Part shown: in pieces, positions 27,376 to 37,746 of the stretch | Layout of the letters: each line of letters begins with the position of its first letter | How positions within the stretch are numbered: the first letter of the stretch is position 1 | Assembly: GCA_902587735.1 (NCBI GenBank) | Contig: CACIML010000007.1 | Location: forward strand, 1 to 39,568 | Origin: an uncultured Pelagibacteraceae bacterium | Lineage (GTDB): Bacteria > Pseudomonadota > Alphaproteobacteria > Pelagibacterales > Pelagibacteraceae | DNA length: 39,568 nucleotides | Direction of reading: 5' to 3' | Program-made: the position numbers and the translations under genes | The notes under the pieces: model-generated | Databases searched by the model: none | Told to the model about the DNA's origin: nothing | The model's input: only the letters and a program-made list of their open reading frames with translations

Positions 27376-29766
27376 TTAGCTAAACTTATTGCTAAAAGGC
27401 TTAGTTATTAATATTAGCGAGGGTAAAAGAGTTAAAACAGAAATCATTGCTAATAACATAGCTATACCAGTAAAAACTCCAAAATAAATAGTTGGAATAA
27501 AATTAGAAAAAACTAAAATTGAAAAACCGAAAACAATAGTTATAGAAGTATTAAGTATTGCTATTCCGACTGTTGAGTGACACAATTTTAGCGTATCTTC
27601 ATAGTTGTTTGTTTTGTTAAATTCTTCTTTAAATCTGTAAATATAGTGAATACTGTTATCAACGGCTATACCAATCGTAATTGCCGCAATAGTTATTGTC
27701 ATCATGTCTAAGGGTATGCCAAGCAGTCCTATTATTCCTAAAATAAAAAATGCTGCAATAAAGTTTGGAACTACACCAATTAAAGATAATTTAATATTTT
27801 TAAATAATATTAAAAACATTAAAAAAATTCCTATCATAACAAAGCCCAATGTCAGTATTTGAGATTTAAATAAACTTTGTAAGAGATTATTAAATAATAT
27901 TAGAACACCCGCTAATTTAAATTCTTCATTTTTAAATCCAAGTTTATTTTTTAAATCATATTCAATTTTATTTATTAAATCGTTTCTTCTTAAATTTTTT
28001 TCTGAATCTTTAATTCTCAAACTTATTCTCGCTTCATTATCTTCAATAGAAATATAAGGGTCTACGATTTCTTTTTTTATATTGTCAGGAATTTTGGTAT
28101 AAAGAACACCCATTTCTAAACTTCCAAGTGGTTCATTGTTGTTTAATTGAGTTGCAACTTGAATAATTGATGAAAAAGATAAAACTTTACCAATAAAAGG
28201 TAATTCTTCTAGGTAATTATGGACTTTTTCAATTTTGTCAATTTTATCTTTTGTAAACCAGTATTTTCTATCATCTTGCTCTTCTTCATCTTCCCAATCA
28301 TCAAAGTCTTCATCATCATTTGTTTCATTTTTTTGTTTAGTTGGAAATTTTAAAATTATTTCGAGCGGGGTAGTGCCTCCTAATTTTTCATCTATAAGCT
28401 TCATGCCTTTATAGATTTCAGTTTTTTTATTAAAATAATTAATAAAACTATTTTCTACTTCTAGTCGACTAATACCTAGTATACTTAAAATAATAACTAG
28501 GCCAGTTACTGAAAAAATTGTTGTTTTATTTTTTATTGAAACTTTTCCAAAAAACTCAGTTATTTTAGAATTACTTTGTTCTTTGATAGTTGTTTTTTCT
28601 GAAGATAAAAAATTTAATATTGTTGGCAATAAAGTAAAAGTGATTATAAATGATGTGATTAAACCTAAAGACATCATCCATCCGAAATCAATAATTGGTT
28701 TAATTTCACTAAAAATTAATGAAAGAAAAGCGCAAATTGTAGTTAAGACAGTGTAAATTATAGGCCAAAACATTTTAGAAGTTGTCATTAAAATTATTTC
28801 AGAGTTTTTTAAATCAGGATTGTTTTTTTTTAATTGTAAAAAACGTGTACTCATATGAATATTCATTGCCATTGTTAAAATTAACATTAGAGCAATAAAG
28901 TTTGAGGATATTACTGTAACTTTCCAGCCTAACAGACCAAGCAGGCCTGTCATAATTAAAACAGAAAAGAAGCAGCTACTTATTGGAACTATGATCCATA
29001 CTATTTTTCTAAAAACAAACCAAAGCGTTGCAATAATAAATAATAAAACTCCAATACCAAAAACAATAATGTCACTTTTAATAAATGACATCATGTCATC
29101 AGCTATCATAGGTATTCCGCCAAGATGAATTTTTCCTACTTCATTGTAGCCTTTAATTATTTCTCTGATTTCAAGAATATTTTCATGATTTTTTTTCTTT
29201 AAAATGTCTTTGTAATTTTCAATCTCTTTTTTATTTTTTAATTGTTTTAATTTTTTATCTTTTTTAAGATTAACAATAATTCCAGTAGTTTTTCCATCTT
29301 CACTTATTACAAAATTTCTAAAAACTGGACTATTTAAAATTTCATTAAAACCTCTTTCCTTATCAATTCCTTCACTTTTTAATGTACTAAAATTTTTGAG
29401 TCTTTCAGTTAATGTATCATCTGTACTATGTAATAATGGAATATCTAATAGAGTTATAACGCTATGAACCCAGTCTAAACTTTGAATTTTATACTTTAAA
29501 CTTAGAAGATTGTTCATTGAACTTTCAGAAACCATGGTTTCTTTAGGAGTATAAGTTAAAACTAAAAATTCTTTTGCACCGTATCTTTCAGTAACTTCTC
29601 GCAGATATTTTAAATCTGGATCACCTTCAATTAAAAGGGTATCAGATGAAGCATCTAGTTTAAAATTTTTAGAAAAATTTCCAAATCCTAATAACGCAAT
29701 AATTAAAATTATAAATATTGTTTTGGGTTTTTTAAGAACATTATTTTGATATAAATGTGAAAACAT
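27376..29766 (-). CDS. RND/MMPL superfamily exporter
   Basis: Two-halved TM topology; GIAVDNSIHYIYRFKEE motif; large extracytoplasmic loops. Confidence 0.88.
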   Translation of the reverse strand: MFSHLYQNNVLKKPKTIFIILIIALLGFGNFSKNFKLDASSDTLLIEGDPDLKYLREVTERYGAKEFLVLTYTPKETMVSESSMNNLLSLKYKIQSLDWVHSVITLLDIPLLHSTDDTLTERLKNFSTLKSEGIDKERGFNEILNSPVFRNFVISEDGKTTGIIVNLKKDKKLKQLKNKKEIENYKDILKKKNHENILEIREIIKGYNEVGKIHLGGIPMIADDMMSFIKSDIIVFGIGVLLFIIATLWFVFRKIVWIIVPISSCFFSVLIMTGLLGLLGWKVTVISSNFIALMLILTMAMNIHMSTRFLQLKKNNPDLKNSEIILMTTSKMFWPIIYTVLTTICAFLSLIFSEIKPIIDFGWMMSLGLITSFIITFTLLPTILNFLSSEKTTIKEQSNSKITEFFGKVSIKNKTTIFSVTGLVIILSILGISRLEVENSFINYFNKKTEIYKGMKLIDEKLGGTTPLEIILKFPTKQKNETNDDEDFDDWEDEEEQDDRKYWFTKDKIDKIEKVHNYLEELPFIGKVLSFSSIIQVATQLNNNEPLGSLEMGVLYTKIPDNIKKEIVDPYISIEDNEARISLRIKDSEKNLRRNDLINKIEYDLKNKLGFKNEEFKLAGVLILFNNLLQSLFKSQILTLGFVMIGIFLMFLILFKNIKLSLIGVVPNFIAAFFILGIIGLLGIPLDMMTITIAAITIGIAVDNSIHYIYRFKEEFNKTNNYEDTLKLCHSTVGIAILNTSITIVFGFSILVFSNFIPTIYFGVFTGIAMLLAMISVLTLLPSLILITKPFSNKFS

Positions 29767-29789
29767 TTAGTACCATTATATATTTTATA

Positions 29790-31208
29790 TTAGCTATTTT
29801 GAGTATCTTTAAATTTGGTAAACATTGGCTCAAATTCTAGCATTACGTTTCCTGTCGGCCCATGTCTTTGTTTTCCAATAATTATTTCAGCTAAATTTGC
29901 CACTTCGTTCATTTTTGCCTGCCATTCAGCATGCTCAACAGTGTTGGGTCTTGGTTGTTGCCTTTCATAATAATAAGCTTCTCTATAAACAAACATTACA
30001 ACATCGGCATCTTGTTCTATTGAACCTGATTCTCTCAGATCTGATAGCTGAGGTTTATGGTTATCTCTTTGTTCAACTTGTCTAGATAATTGTGAGAGAG
30101 CAACCACAGGAACGGATAACTCTTTTGCTATTGCTTTAAGACCTTGGGTAATTTGTGAAATTTCTTGGACTCTTCCATCTTTATTAAAAGTTGTTCCTCT
30201 CATTAATTGTATATAATCAACAACAATCATATCTAATCCAAATAATCTTTTTATTCTTCTAGCTCTGTTGCTCATAGCTGCAATACTAATTGCTGGAGTT
30301 TCATCAATAAACAAAGGTAATTCAGAAATATTTTTTGAGGTTTCAATAAATTTGTCAAATTGTTCTTCAGAAATTCTTCCTCGTCTTATGTCATTTGATT
30401 TTATTCTAGATTGTTCTGCTAAAATTCTTGTTGATAGTTGCTCAGATGACATTTCTAAAGAAAAAAATGCAATAGATGATTTTTTGCCTTCTTGTTGTAT
30501 TTTTTGTGCGGCATTAAAAGCAATATTAGTGGCTAAAGCTGTTTTACCCATAGAAGGGCGGCCAGCAATAATTATTAAATCTGATTTATGAAGACCACCA
30601 AGTCTATCATCTAAATCTCTTAAACCTGTTGGAACTCCTACTATTCCTTCGTCATTTTTGAAAGCATTCGAGGCCATTTCAATTGTATACTTCATAGCGT
30701 CATCAAATTTTACCAATGAAGAATTAAAGGAACCTTTTTCTGCCAAGTCAAATAATAATCTTTCAGAATTTTCTATAATATTTTGCCCACTAACATTGAG
30801 ATCATTTAGCTTAGCTGAGTCAATTGTCGTTTCGGATATTTTAATTAATTCTCTTCTAATAAACATGTCGTAAATAATTTTAGAGTATTCAATTGCTTGT
30901 CTTGATGAGGTTGAAAACTTTGTAACTTTGACCAAATATTCTGGAATGTTTAAATCATCTTTTTCATTCTCAAAATGATTTTTTAAGGTAATTGGATTAG
31001 CGAGCATTCCTTTATAAATAAGATTTTCAATTGCAGAAAAAATTTTCTGGTGCATAGGATCATAAAAATTAATATTTGAAATAATTATATTAATATCGTC
31101 AAATATTTCATTTGAAACCAGTATTGTGCCTAGTACTGCCTGTTCGGCCTCTATATTATTGGGTAATTCTTTAAATACATCTTTAACTACACTTAAATTA
31201 TTATTCAT
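29790..31208 (-). CDS. dnaB: Replicative DNA helicase DnaB
   Basis: N-terminal PNNIEAEQAVLGTIL; Walker A GRPSMGKTALA; DMIVVDYIQLM; SDLRESGSIEQDADVVMF. Confidence 0.97.
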   Translation of the reverse strand: MNNNLSVVKDVFKELPNNIEAEQAVLGTILVSNEIFDDINIIISNINFYDPMHQKIFSAIENLIYKGMLANPITLKNHFENEKDDLNIPEYLVKVTKFSTSSRQAIEYSKIIYDMFIRRELIKISETTIDSAKLNDLNVSGQNIIENSERLLFDLAEKGSFNSSLVKFDDAMKYTIEMASNAFKNDEGIVGVPTGLRDLDDRLGGLHKSDLIIIAGRPSMGKTALATNIAFNAAQKIQQEGKKSSIAFFSLEMSSEQLSTRILAEQSRIKSNDIRRGRISEEQFDKFIETSKNISELPLFIDETPAISIAAMSNRARRIKRLFGLDMIVVDYIQLMRGTTFNKDGRVQEISQITQGLKAIAKELSVPVVALSQLSRQVEQRDNHKPQLSDLRESGSIEQDADVVMFVYREAYYYERQQPRPNTVEHAEWQAKMNEVANLAEIIIGKQRHGPTGNVMLEFEPMFTKFKDTQNS

Positions 31209-31280
31209 AACTAAGTGTTATATGAAAAAAACTTAAATCAAATAACAAAAAAACACTGGGGAAAAAATTGTATAATTTGA

Positions 31281-31739
31281 TTAATGAACAGATTCAGCTG
31301 CAACTACATTTATAGATATTTCAGCTTGTATTTCTGAATGTAAATTTATTTTAACTTTAAATGTTCCAAGTGCTTTAATTTCATTCGATAGTTGAATCAA
31401 TGAGGGATTTATATCTATTTTTATATTTTCTAAAATTATTTTTGAAATTTCGGTTGGTTTTACAGAACCATACAACTCATCATTTTCAGTACTTAATTTT
31501 TTAACCAAAAATATTTTTTTATTAATTTTTTCAAAAATCTGTTTTGCTTCTTTTTTCTTTTCTAAATCTTTTTTTCCTAGAGCAGATTTAATTTTTTCAA
31601 CTTCTTTTATATTTTCTTTTGATGCATAAAGAGCTTTTTTTTTAGCAATTAAATAATTTCTAGCAAAACCTCTTTTAACATCAATAACTTCTCCTATTGA
31701 TCCAATTTTTCTTAGATTTTCTAGTAAAATTACTTTCAT
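31281..31739 (-). CDS. rplI: 50S ribosomal protein L9
   Basis: MKVILLENLRKIGSIGEVIDVKRGFARNYLIAKKKA. Confidence 0.95.
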   Translation of the reverse strand: MKVILLENLRKIGSIGEVIDVKRGFARNYLIAKKKALYASKENIKEVEKIKSALGKKDLEKKKEAKQIFEKINKKIFLVKKLSTENDELYGSVKPTEISKIILENIKIDINPSLIQLSNEIKALGTFKVKINLHSEIQAEISINVVAAESVH

Positions 31740-32015
31740 TTAAATTAATGCCAAATTTCTTGCTCTCTTGATTGAAAGCGAAAGTTCTCTTTGTTTTTTT
31801 TGACAAACATTAGTAATTCTTGAAGGTAATATTTTTCCATTTTCAGATGTATATTTTTTTAATAATTTTACATTTTTATAGTCAATAGTTGGTGCTCCTT
31901 TAACTGAAAGTGGACAAGATTTTTTAAATTTATATTTATTACTTTGAAATATACTTAGTTTTGAAAAATTACTTTGTTTATTTTTTTTATTTTGTATTCT
32001 TTTCTTTTTTATCAT
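31740..32015 (-). CDS. rpsR: 30S ribosomal protein S18
   Basis: [48 protein letters not shown]. Confidence 0.95.
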   Translation of the reverse strand: MIKKKRIQNKKNKQSNFSKLSIFQSNKYKFKKSCPLSVKGAPTIDYKNVKLLKKYTSENGKILPSRITNVCQKKQRELSLSIKRARNLALI

Positions 32016-32027
32016 AATTAATTATTG

Positions 32028-32372
32028 TTATTTTCTTTCTTCATTTTTTCCCTCTCGTTTTGCAAAATAATTTGCCTCTAAATCAAAATTCTTAACTTTT
32101 ACAGTCATGTACCTTAAAAGATTTTGATCTAAACTTTCATTTTTTTCTAATTCTTTGATAATATTTCCACCACCTTTGATTTTGAAATGTATGTAGTTGG
32201 CTTTTTTGTTTTTTTTTATTATGTAGGATAAGTTTAGTAGTCCCCAATTTTCAGTTTGTACTACACTTCCATCGTTACTTTCTACGATTTTTGAATATTT
32301 TTCAGTTAATTTCTTAATTTGTGCATTACCAACATCCTGTCTTATTACAATTGTATGTTCGTATAAATTCAT
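32028..32372 (-). CDS. rpsF: 30S ribosomal protein S6
   Basis: MNLYEHTIVIRQDV...ENWGLLNLSYIIKKNKKANYIHFKI; gene order rpsF-rpsR-rplI. Confidence 0.95.
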   Translation of the reverse strand: MNLYEHTIVIRQDVGNAQIKKLTEKYSKIVESNDGSVVQTENWGLLNLSYIIKKNKKANYIHFKIKGGGNIIKELEKNESLDQNLLRYMTVKVKNFDLEANYFAKREGKNEERK

Positions 32373-32459
32373 ATTTGATTTTTTATAAAAAATCAGGATA
32401 TACTATTATAATTCTTTAATTACAACACTTAAAAGCATAATAAAATTTTAAATATTTAA

Positions 32460-33392
32460 ATGTTTTCGCTAATTTTTCCAGGTCAAGGTTCCCAAACAGT
32501 AGGCATGGGTAAAGAACTTCATGTAAAATTTGATATGGTAAAAAAAATTTTTAATGAAGCAGACAATATATTAAATTTTTCAATATCAAGTCTAATTTTA
32601 GAAGGTCCAAAGGAAAAATTAAATTTAACAGAAAATACACAGCCTGCAATTTTTTTAGTCGGGTATTCGATATTTCAATTATTAAAAAAAGAATTCAATT
32701 TAGATTTAAACAAAGCTAGTTTTTTTGCAGGACATTCTTTAGGAGAATATACTGCATTAGCCACAGCTGATGTATTAAGTTTTTCTGATACGTTAAAAAT
32801 TTTAAAAATTAGAGGAAATGCTATGCAGAGTGCCGTTCCAAAAGGTGAAGGTGGAATGTTAGCTATATTGGGTTCAGATTTAACAATAATAGAGAAAATT
32901 ATTCAAGAAAACAAAAACAGATATGAATGCTTTATTGCAAATGATAACTCTGAAGGACAGGTAGTAGTCAGTGGAAAGATTAACGATATAGATAAATTTT
33001 CCTTAGATTTAAAATCAAATAATATTAAAAATATTAAATTGCCAGTTAGTGCTCCTTTTCATTGCAATTTAATGAAAAAAGCTACAGAAATAATGAGTAA
33101 AGAAATTGAAAATTTAGAATTTAAAAATCCAAAAAATGTTTTAATTTCAAATGTCACTGGCAAAGAAATTACAGATGCAGAATTAATAAAACAATTGTTA
33201 GTTAAACAAATTGAGAGCACAGTTCGCTGGAGAGAAAGCGTTTTATTAATGATAGCAAAAGGTACTGATAAATTTATTGAAATAGGACCAGGTAAAGTTT
33301 TGTCCGGATTAATTAAAAGAATTGATAAAAATGTAAAAGTTAGTGCAATAAACACAGAAGAAGATATAAAGTTAATAAATATAAATGATTAA
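32460..33392 (+). CDS. fabD: Malonyl CoA-acyl carrier protein transacylase
   Basis: FPGQGSQTVGMG, FAGHSLGEYTALA, PVSAPFHCNLM. Confidence 0.95.
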   Translation: MFSLIFPGQGSQTVGMGKELHVKFDMVKKIFNEADNILNFSISSLILEGPKEKLNLTENTQPAIFLVGYSIFQLLKKEFNLDLNKASFFAGHSLGEYTALATADVLSFSDTLKILKIRGNAMQSAVPKGEGGMLAILGSDLTIIEKIIQENKNRYECFIANDNSEGQVVVSGKINDIDKFSLDLKSNNIKNIKLPVSAPFHCNLMKKATEIMSKEIENLEFKNPKNVLISNVTGKEITDAELIKQLLVKQIESTVRWRESVLLMIAKGTDKFIEIGPGKVLSGLIKRIDKNVKVSAINTEEDIKLININD

Positions 33393-34122
33393 TTTAGAAA
33401 ATAAAAAGGTAATTGTAACTGGCGCAACAGGAGGAATAGGAAGTTCAGTTGTAGAAAAATTTATTGAAGCAAAAGCTAATGTTTTAGCAACTGGTAGAAA
33501 TGTTGGTAAATTAAATGAATTAAAAAATAAATTTAAAAATTTAAAAACTCTTAGCTTTGATACATCTAAACATGAAGATATTGAAAAATTTATAGATAAC
33601 TCATCCAATGAATTAGGTGGCAATGTTGATATTTTAATTAATAATGCAGGCATCAATCAAGACAACTTGTCTATAAGAATGGATATTGAAGAGTGGAAAA
33701 AAGTTATTGATATAAATTTGACTTCAACTTTTTTATTATCAAAATTTGCAATAAAAAAAATGCTTAAAAATAAATATGGAAAAATAGTAAACATTACATC
33801 AGTAATAGGGCATACTGGAAATGTGGGCCAGTCTAACTACGCAGCATCAAAAGCAGCAATTATTTCAATGTCAAAAAGTTTAGCTTTAGAATATGCAAAA
33901 AAAAATATTACAGTTAACTGTATATCCCCAGGCTATATAACAACAAATATGACAGACCAAATTAATGAAAAATGGAAGGAAATTATTAAATCAAAAATTC
34001 CCATGGATAAGTTCGGTTTGCCTAAAGATGTTGCAAATACAGTAATATTTTTATCATCAGAGTTGGCAAACTATATTACAGGGCAAACAGTACATGTTAA
34101 TGGTGGCATGTATATGGGTTGA
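33385..34122 (+). CDS. fabG: 3-oxoacyl-ACP reductase
   Basis: VTGATGGIGSSV, NNAGINQDNL, YAASKAA, SPGYITTNMT; follows fabD. Confidence 0.95.
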   Translation: MINLENKKVIVTGATGGIGSSVVEKFIEAKANVLATGRNVGKLNELKNKFKNLKTLSFDTSKHEDIEKFIDNSSNELGGNVDILINNAGINQDNLSIRMDIEEWKKVIDINLTSTFLLSKFAIKKMLKNKYGKIVNITSVIGHTGNVGQSNYAASKAAIISMSKSLALEYAKKNITVNCISPGYITTNMTDQINEKWKEIIKSKIPMDKFGLPKDVANTVIFLSSELANYITGQTVHVNGGMYMG

Positions 34123-34171
34123 CAAAACTACTTTTTAATCTATTAACAAAATATAACGAAAAGGAATAATT

Positions 34172-34411
34172 ATGTCACAAGACGTTTCAAGCAAAGTGAA
34201 AAAAATTGTTGCGGATCACTTAGGTGTTGATGAAGCTAAAGTAACAGATGAATCTAGTTTTATTGATGATCTTGGTGCTGATAGTTTAGATACAGTTGAA
34301 CTGGTTATGGCTTTTGAAGAAGAATTCGGTTCAGAAATTTCTGACAGTGAAGCAGAAAAAATTTTAACTGTAGGTGACGCAATTAAATTTATAGAGAGCA
34401 AAAGTAATTAG
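34172..34411 (+). CDS. acpP: Acyl carrier protein
   Basis: [21 protein letters not shown]. Confidence 0.97.
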   Translation: MSQDVSSKVKKIVADHLGVDEAKVTDESSFIDDLGADSLDTVELVMAFEEEFGSEISDSEAEKILTVGDAIKFIESKSN

Positions 34412-34421
34412 TTAATATTAA

Positions 34422-35054
34422 ATGTCCTTAAATAAAGATGGGATAATGTTAATATTATCTTCACCATCTGGAGCAGGAAAAACAACGCTCGTAAAGCTGC
34501 TATCAAAGAATAAAGATTTTCATATTTCAATTTCTCACACAACAAGAAAACCAAGAGTAAATGAAATTCAAGATGAAGATTATCATTTTATTAGTAATGA
34601 TGAATTTAAAGGTTTAATAAAAAAAAATGAATTCCTAGAATATGCAGAGGTGTTTAACCATTTTTATGGAACCACAAAAACACCTGTAATAAATAACCTT
34701 AAAAATGGAAAAAATGTTATTTTTGATATTGATTGGCAAGGGACAGAGCAAATTAAAGCTAAAAAATTACAATATAGATTAATAACTTTTTTTGTTTTAC
34801 CGCCAAGCAAAGAAGTATTGTTTAATAGACTATCAAATAGAGACATGAAAGATAAATTAATAGCAGAAGAAAGAATGAAACAATTTGACAAAGACATACT
34901 GCATTGGAAAAATTATGATTATGTTGTTATTAATGACAATTTACAAGGTTGTTATAATCAAATTAGTAATTTAATTGAATCCGAAATTAGTAAATCCACC
35001 AATCAATACAGTAAAGAATTAATTCAAAAACATGTTGAAAAATTAACATCTTAA
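34422..35054 (+). CDS. gmk: Guanylate kinase
   Basis: [44 protein letters not shown]. Confidence 0.95.
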   Translation: MSLNKDGIMLILSSPSGAGKTTLVKLLSKNKDFHISISHTTRKPRVNEIQDEDYHFISNDEFKGLIKKNEFLEYAEVFNHFYGTTKTPVINNLKNGKNVIFDIDWQGTEQIKAKKLQYRLITFFVLPPSKEVLFNRLSNRDMKDKLIAEERMKQFDKDILHWKNYDYVVINDNLQGCYNQISNLIESEISKSTNQYSKELIQKHVEKLTS

Positions 35055-35849
35055 ATTTTCATATTCTTTAGTAATTTTGTAGTATGTATCAAGCGAAAGA
35101 TTTTGTGGTCTTAAATTTAAGTTAATATTAAGCTTTTTAGCAATTTGTTTTGGATTTTTAAATATTTGACTTAAAGGTTTTTTAATCATTTTTCTTCTTT
35201 GGTTAAAAAAAATTCGAGTAATCATTTCAAGATTTTTAGAGTTTTTTATTTTATAAAATTTATTTTTTGGTGAAAAAATTAACAAAGTACTTTCAACCTT
35301 TGGTTTTGGAAAAAAACTATTTCGACTAATATCCATAACCTTTTCAATATCCAGTTTCCAATTAGATAAAATTGATAATCTTCCATAACTAGATGTATTA
35401 ATTTTAGAAATAATCCGATCTGCTACCTCTTTTTGAAACATTAAAATAAGCTTACTAAACCAGAAGCTTTTATTTGTAGATATTATCCATTTTGATAAAA
35501 TTTTAGTAGAAATATTATAAGGCAGATTGCCAAAAACAATTAGTTTTTGTTTAGAAATTAAATTTTCAGAAATTTTTAATACATCTTCGTTAATAATATT
35601 TATTTTGTCCTTAAATTTTTCATTGAGAAAAAATGATAATTTACTATCTTTTTCAACCACAAAGATTTTTTTAGGATTTTTTTCAACAAGATAATGAGTA
35701 AGATTCCCTGTTCCTGGTCCTATTTCTAAAATTTCCTTATTTTTATATATAGAAATGATATTAACAATTTTTTGTAATATATTTTTATCAATTAAAAAAT
35801 TTTGACCTAAACTTTTTTTGGGTTTAGTTAACACGGATTTTGTCAGCAA
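35043..35849 (-). CDS. rsmA: 16S rRNA dimethyladenosine transferase
   Basis: [30 protein letters not shown]. Confidence 0.95.
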   Translation of the reverse strand: MLTKSVLTKPKKSLGQNFLIDKNILQKIVNIISIYKNKEILEIGPGTGNLTHYLVEKNPKKIFVVEKDSKLSFFLNEKFKDKINIINEDVLKISENLISKQKLIVFGNLPYNISTKILSKWIISTNKSFWFSKLILMFQKEVADRIISKINTSSYGRLSILSNWKLDIEKVMDISRNSFFPKPKVESTLLIFSPKNKFYKIKNSKNLEMITRIFFNQRRKMIKKPLSQIFKNPKQIAKKLNINLNLRPQNLSLDTYYKITKEYENLRC

Positions 35850-36810
35850 AATTTATAGCTTCTTGAAAACTTGAAGGATCAGATTTTTTTTGTCCTAACA
35901 TTTGATTATTTGTACCATGATCTGGAGAAATTCTAATAAATGGTAATCCTAATGTAATGTTTATTGCATTAAATTCATAAAGAGTTTTAATTGGTGTTAA
36001 TACTTGATCATGGTACATGCCAATAATTACATCAAATTTTTTTACGTTTTTTTTAATAAACAATGTATCCGCAGCGAAAGGACCTAAAATCTTAATTTTT
36101 TTTTTTGATAAAAATTTAATTGCAGGATTAATTATTTCTTTTTCTTCATTTTTGTCTTTTAGGGACTCACAATGAGGATTTAAACCAGTAACGGCAATAT
36201 TTGGCACTTTGTTTAAGAATTTTTTGTAAAATTTATTTATAGTAATTACTTGTTTAATTATTTTTTTTCTTGTTATTTTTTTAAAAATATTTTTTAACGG
36301 TAAATGAGTGGTAATAGGGCTTACCGCAAGGTTTTTATTATATATAAGCATAACTTCTTTTCCTGAATGTTTTGTTTTAGACGAAATATATTCAGTAATA
36401 CCAGGAAATTTTTTTTTCAAAAAATGTTTTTTTGAGATTGGTCCATTTATTAGCGCTCGTCCTTTTTTTTCATTCATAAGCTTTATTCCTAAATTAAAAC
36501 ATTGAGCAATATAATTGTTTGACTTTGTTGAAATTTTATCAAATGTTTTATTGTGATTAAAATTTATATTTATGAGATTAATATTTTTATTACTAAGCTT
36601 ACTTAAATTAGTAAATTTGTTGTTAAACAACTTTATTTTAAAAGAATATTTTAATTTATGCATTTGTTTTAAGACCAAGTCATAAGAGGCAATAATTAAA
36701 ATAGGAGATTTGCAATTTTTAATTTTTTTATTTTTTAAAGTTTTAAAAAAAATTTCTAAAAAAATACTATAAGGCTCTCCTGACACAATTATTATTGGTT
36801 TAATTTTCAT
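35824..36810 (-). CDS. pdxA: 4-hydroxythreonine-4-phosphate dehydrogenase family protein
   Basis: IIVSGEPYSI, GPISK, TEYIS, VTGLNPHCE, GPFAADTLF, GMYHDQVLTPIK, LPFIRISPDHGT. Confidence 0.93.
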   Translation of the reverse strand: MKIKPIIIVSGEPYSIFLEIFFKTLKNKKIKNCKSPILIIASYDLVLKQMHKLKYSFKIKLFNNKFTNLSKLSNKNINLININFNHNKTFDKISTKSNNYIAQCFNLGIKLMNEKKGRALINGPISKKHFLKKKFPGITEYISSKTKHSGKEVMLIYNKNLAVSPITTHLPLKNIFKKITRKKIIKQVITINKFYKKFLNKVPNIAVTGLNPHCESLKDKNEEKEIINPAIKFLSKKKIKILGPFAADTLFIKKNVKKFDVIIGMYHDQVLTPIKTLYEFNAINITLGLPFIRISPDHGTNNQMLGQKKSDPSSFQEAINFADKIRVN

Positions 36811-37746
36811 ATATTTCAGCGCTATTTTTTATTTTTTTATAATATATTGATGAGAATTGTCTTAGCTGCCTATTTTTTTCAGACTGAATCATTTTTTTTA
36901 ACTCTTGATTTAAATCTATTTCTAATTCACTTATTTTTTTGTCATCTATTTTTATTATCATTACTCCGCCAGGAATGTTAATTGGAGTTGTAAATTCACC
37001 GACATTTATTTTTGATAATTCATTATAAATTTTTTTTGAAATTTGATTTTTTGGAATCCATCCTAACAACCCTCCAAATTTTGCTGTATCTGAAACACTG
37101 TATATGTTTGCTGTGTTTTTAAATCCTATTTCTTTTATACTTTCTAATATTTTTTTATTTTTTCTTTCTAGTTTTTCTTTATTTTCAGCACTAAAAAGTA
37201 TTTCTGATAATAAAAATACTTCTTGTTTATTTAATGTAGATTTTTCTTCATTTAATTTTTTTTTAGTTTTTCTATATCAATATTAACTTGACCTTTATAT
37301 TTTTGAAATATTAAAGAGTTCCAAGTAGCCTCAATTTCAAATTTTTTTTTAACATCAATAATTGTAAGCTCGTAATTTGATAAATAGTTCATAAATTCAA
37401 TTTTATTTTTTAAACCTAATTTTTCAAAGTTTTTAACTATAATTTCATCTAAGTAACTTGCATTTTGATCTAATTCAAAATATTTAAGAATTTCAATAGT
37501 TTTTATTTTTTCTCTAATTATTGATTCTTTTGCTACTTTTGTTTTTTGTTCCTTTGTTAATTTTTTTAAGTTTGGATTAAGTGCTTCTAAATATTTAAGC
37601 TCTATTTTTAAATCATGGTTTGTAATTATTTCATTATTGATTTTTGCAATTATTAATGCATCATTCATTGAAAATGATGGAGTTAGAATTATTTTTAAAA
37701 CAAATAAAGTTAATAATATTAATTTTAATAATTTCAATGTGTTCAT
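36800..37746 (-). pseudogene. surA: SurA-like periplasmic peptidyl-prolyl isomerase, interrupted by an apparent frameshift at an A9 tract
   Basis: N-terminal ORF 37252-37746 stops just past A9 (37256-37264 on minus strand); shifting one nt there joins it to AKFGGLLGWIPKNQISKKIYNEL... of ORF 36800-37069. Position between lptD and pdxA supports surA. Confidence 0.8.

Noticed and set aside
32377-32394. Perfect palindrome GATTTTTTATAAAAAATC in the rpsF/fabD divergent region
   Set aside because: A/T homopolymer palindrome expected by chance at this composition; does not match a known S6/S18 leader that I could confirm.
33059-33656. Minus-strand ORFs antisense to fabD/fabG (and 34216-34401, 34664-34897)
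   Set aside because: Shadow ORFs of conserved genes, unconvincing composition.
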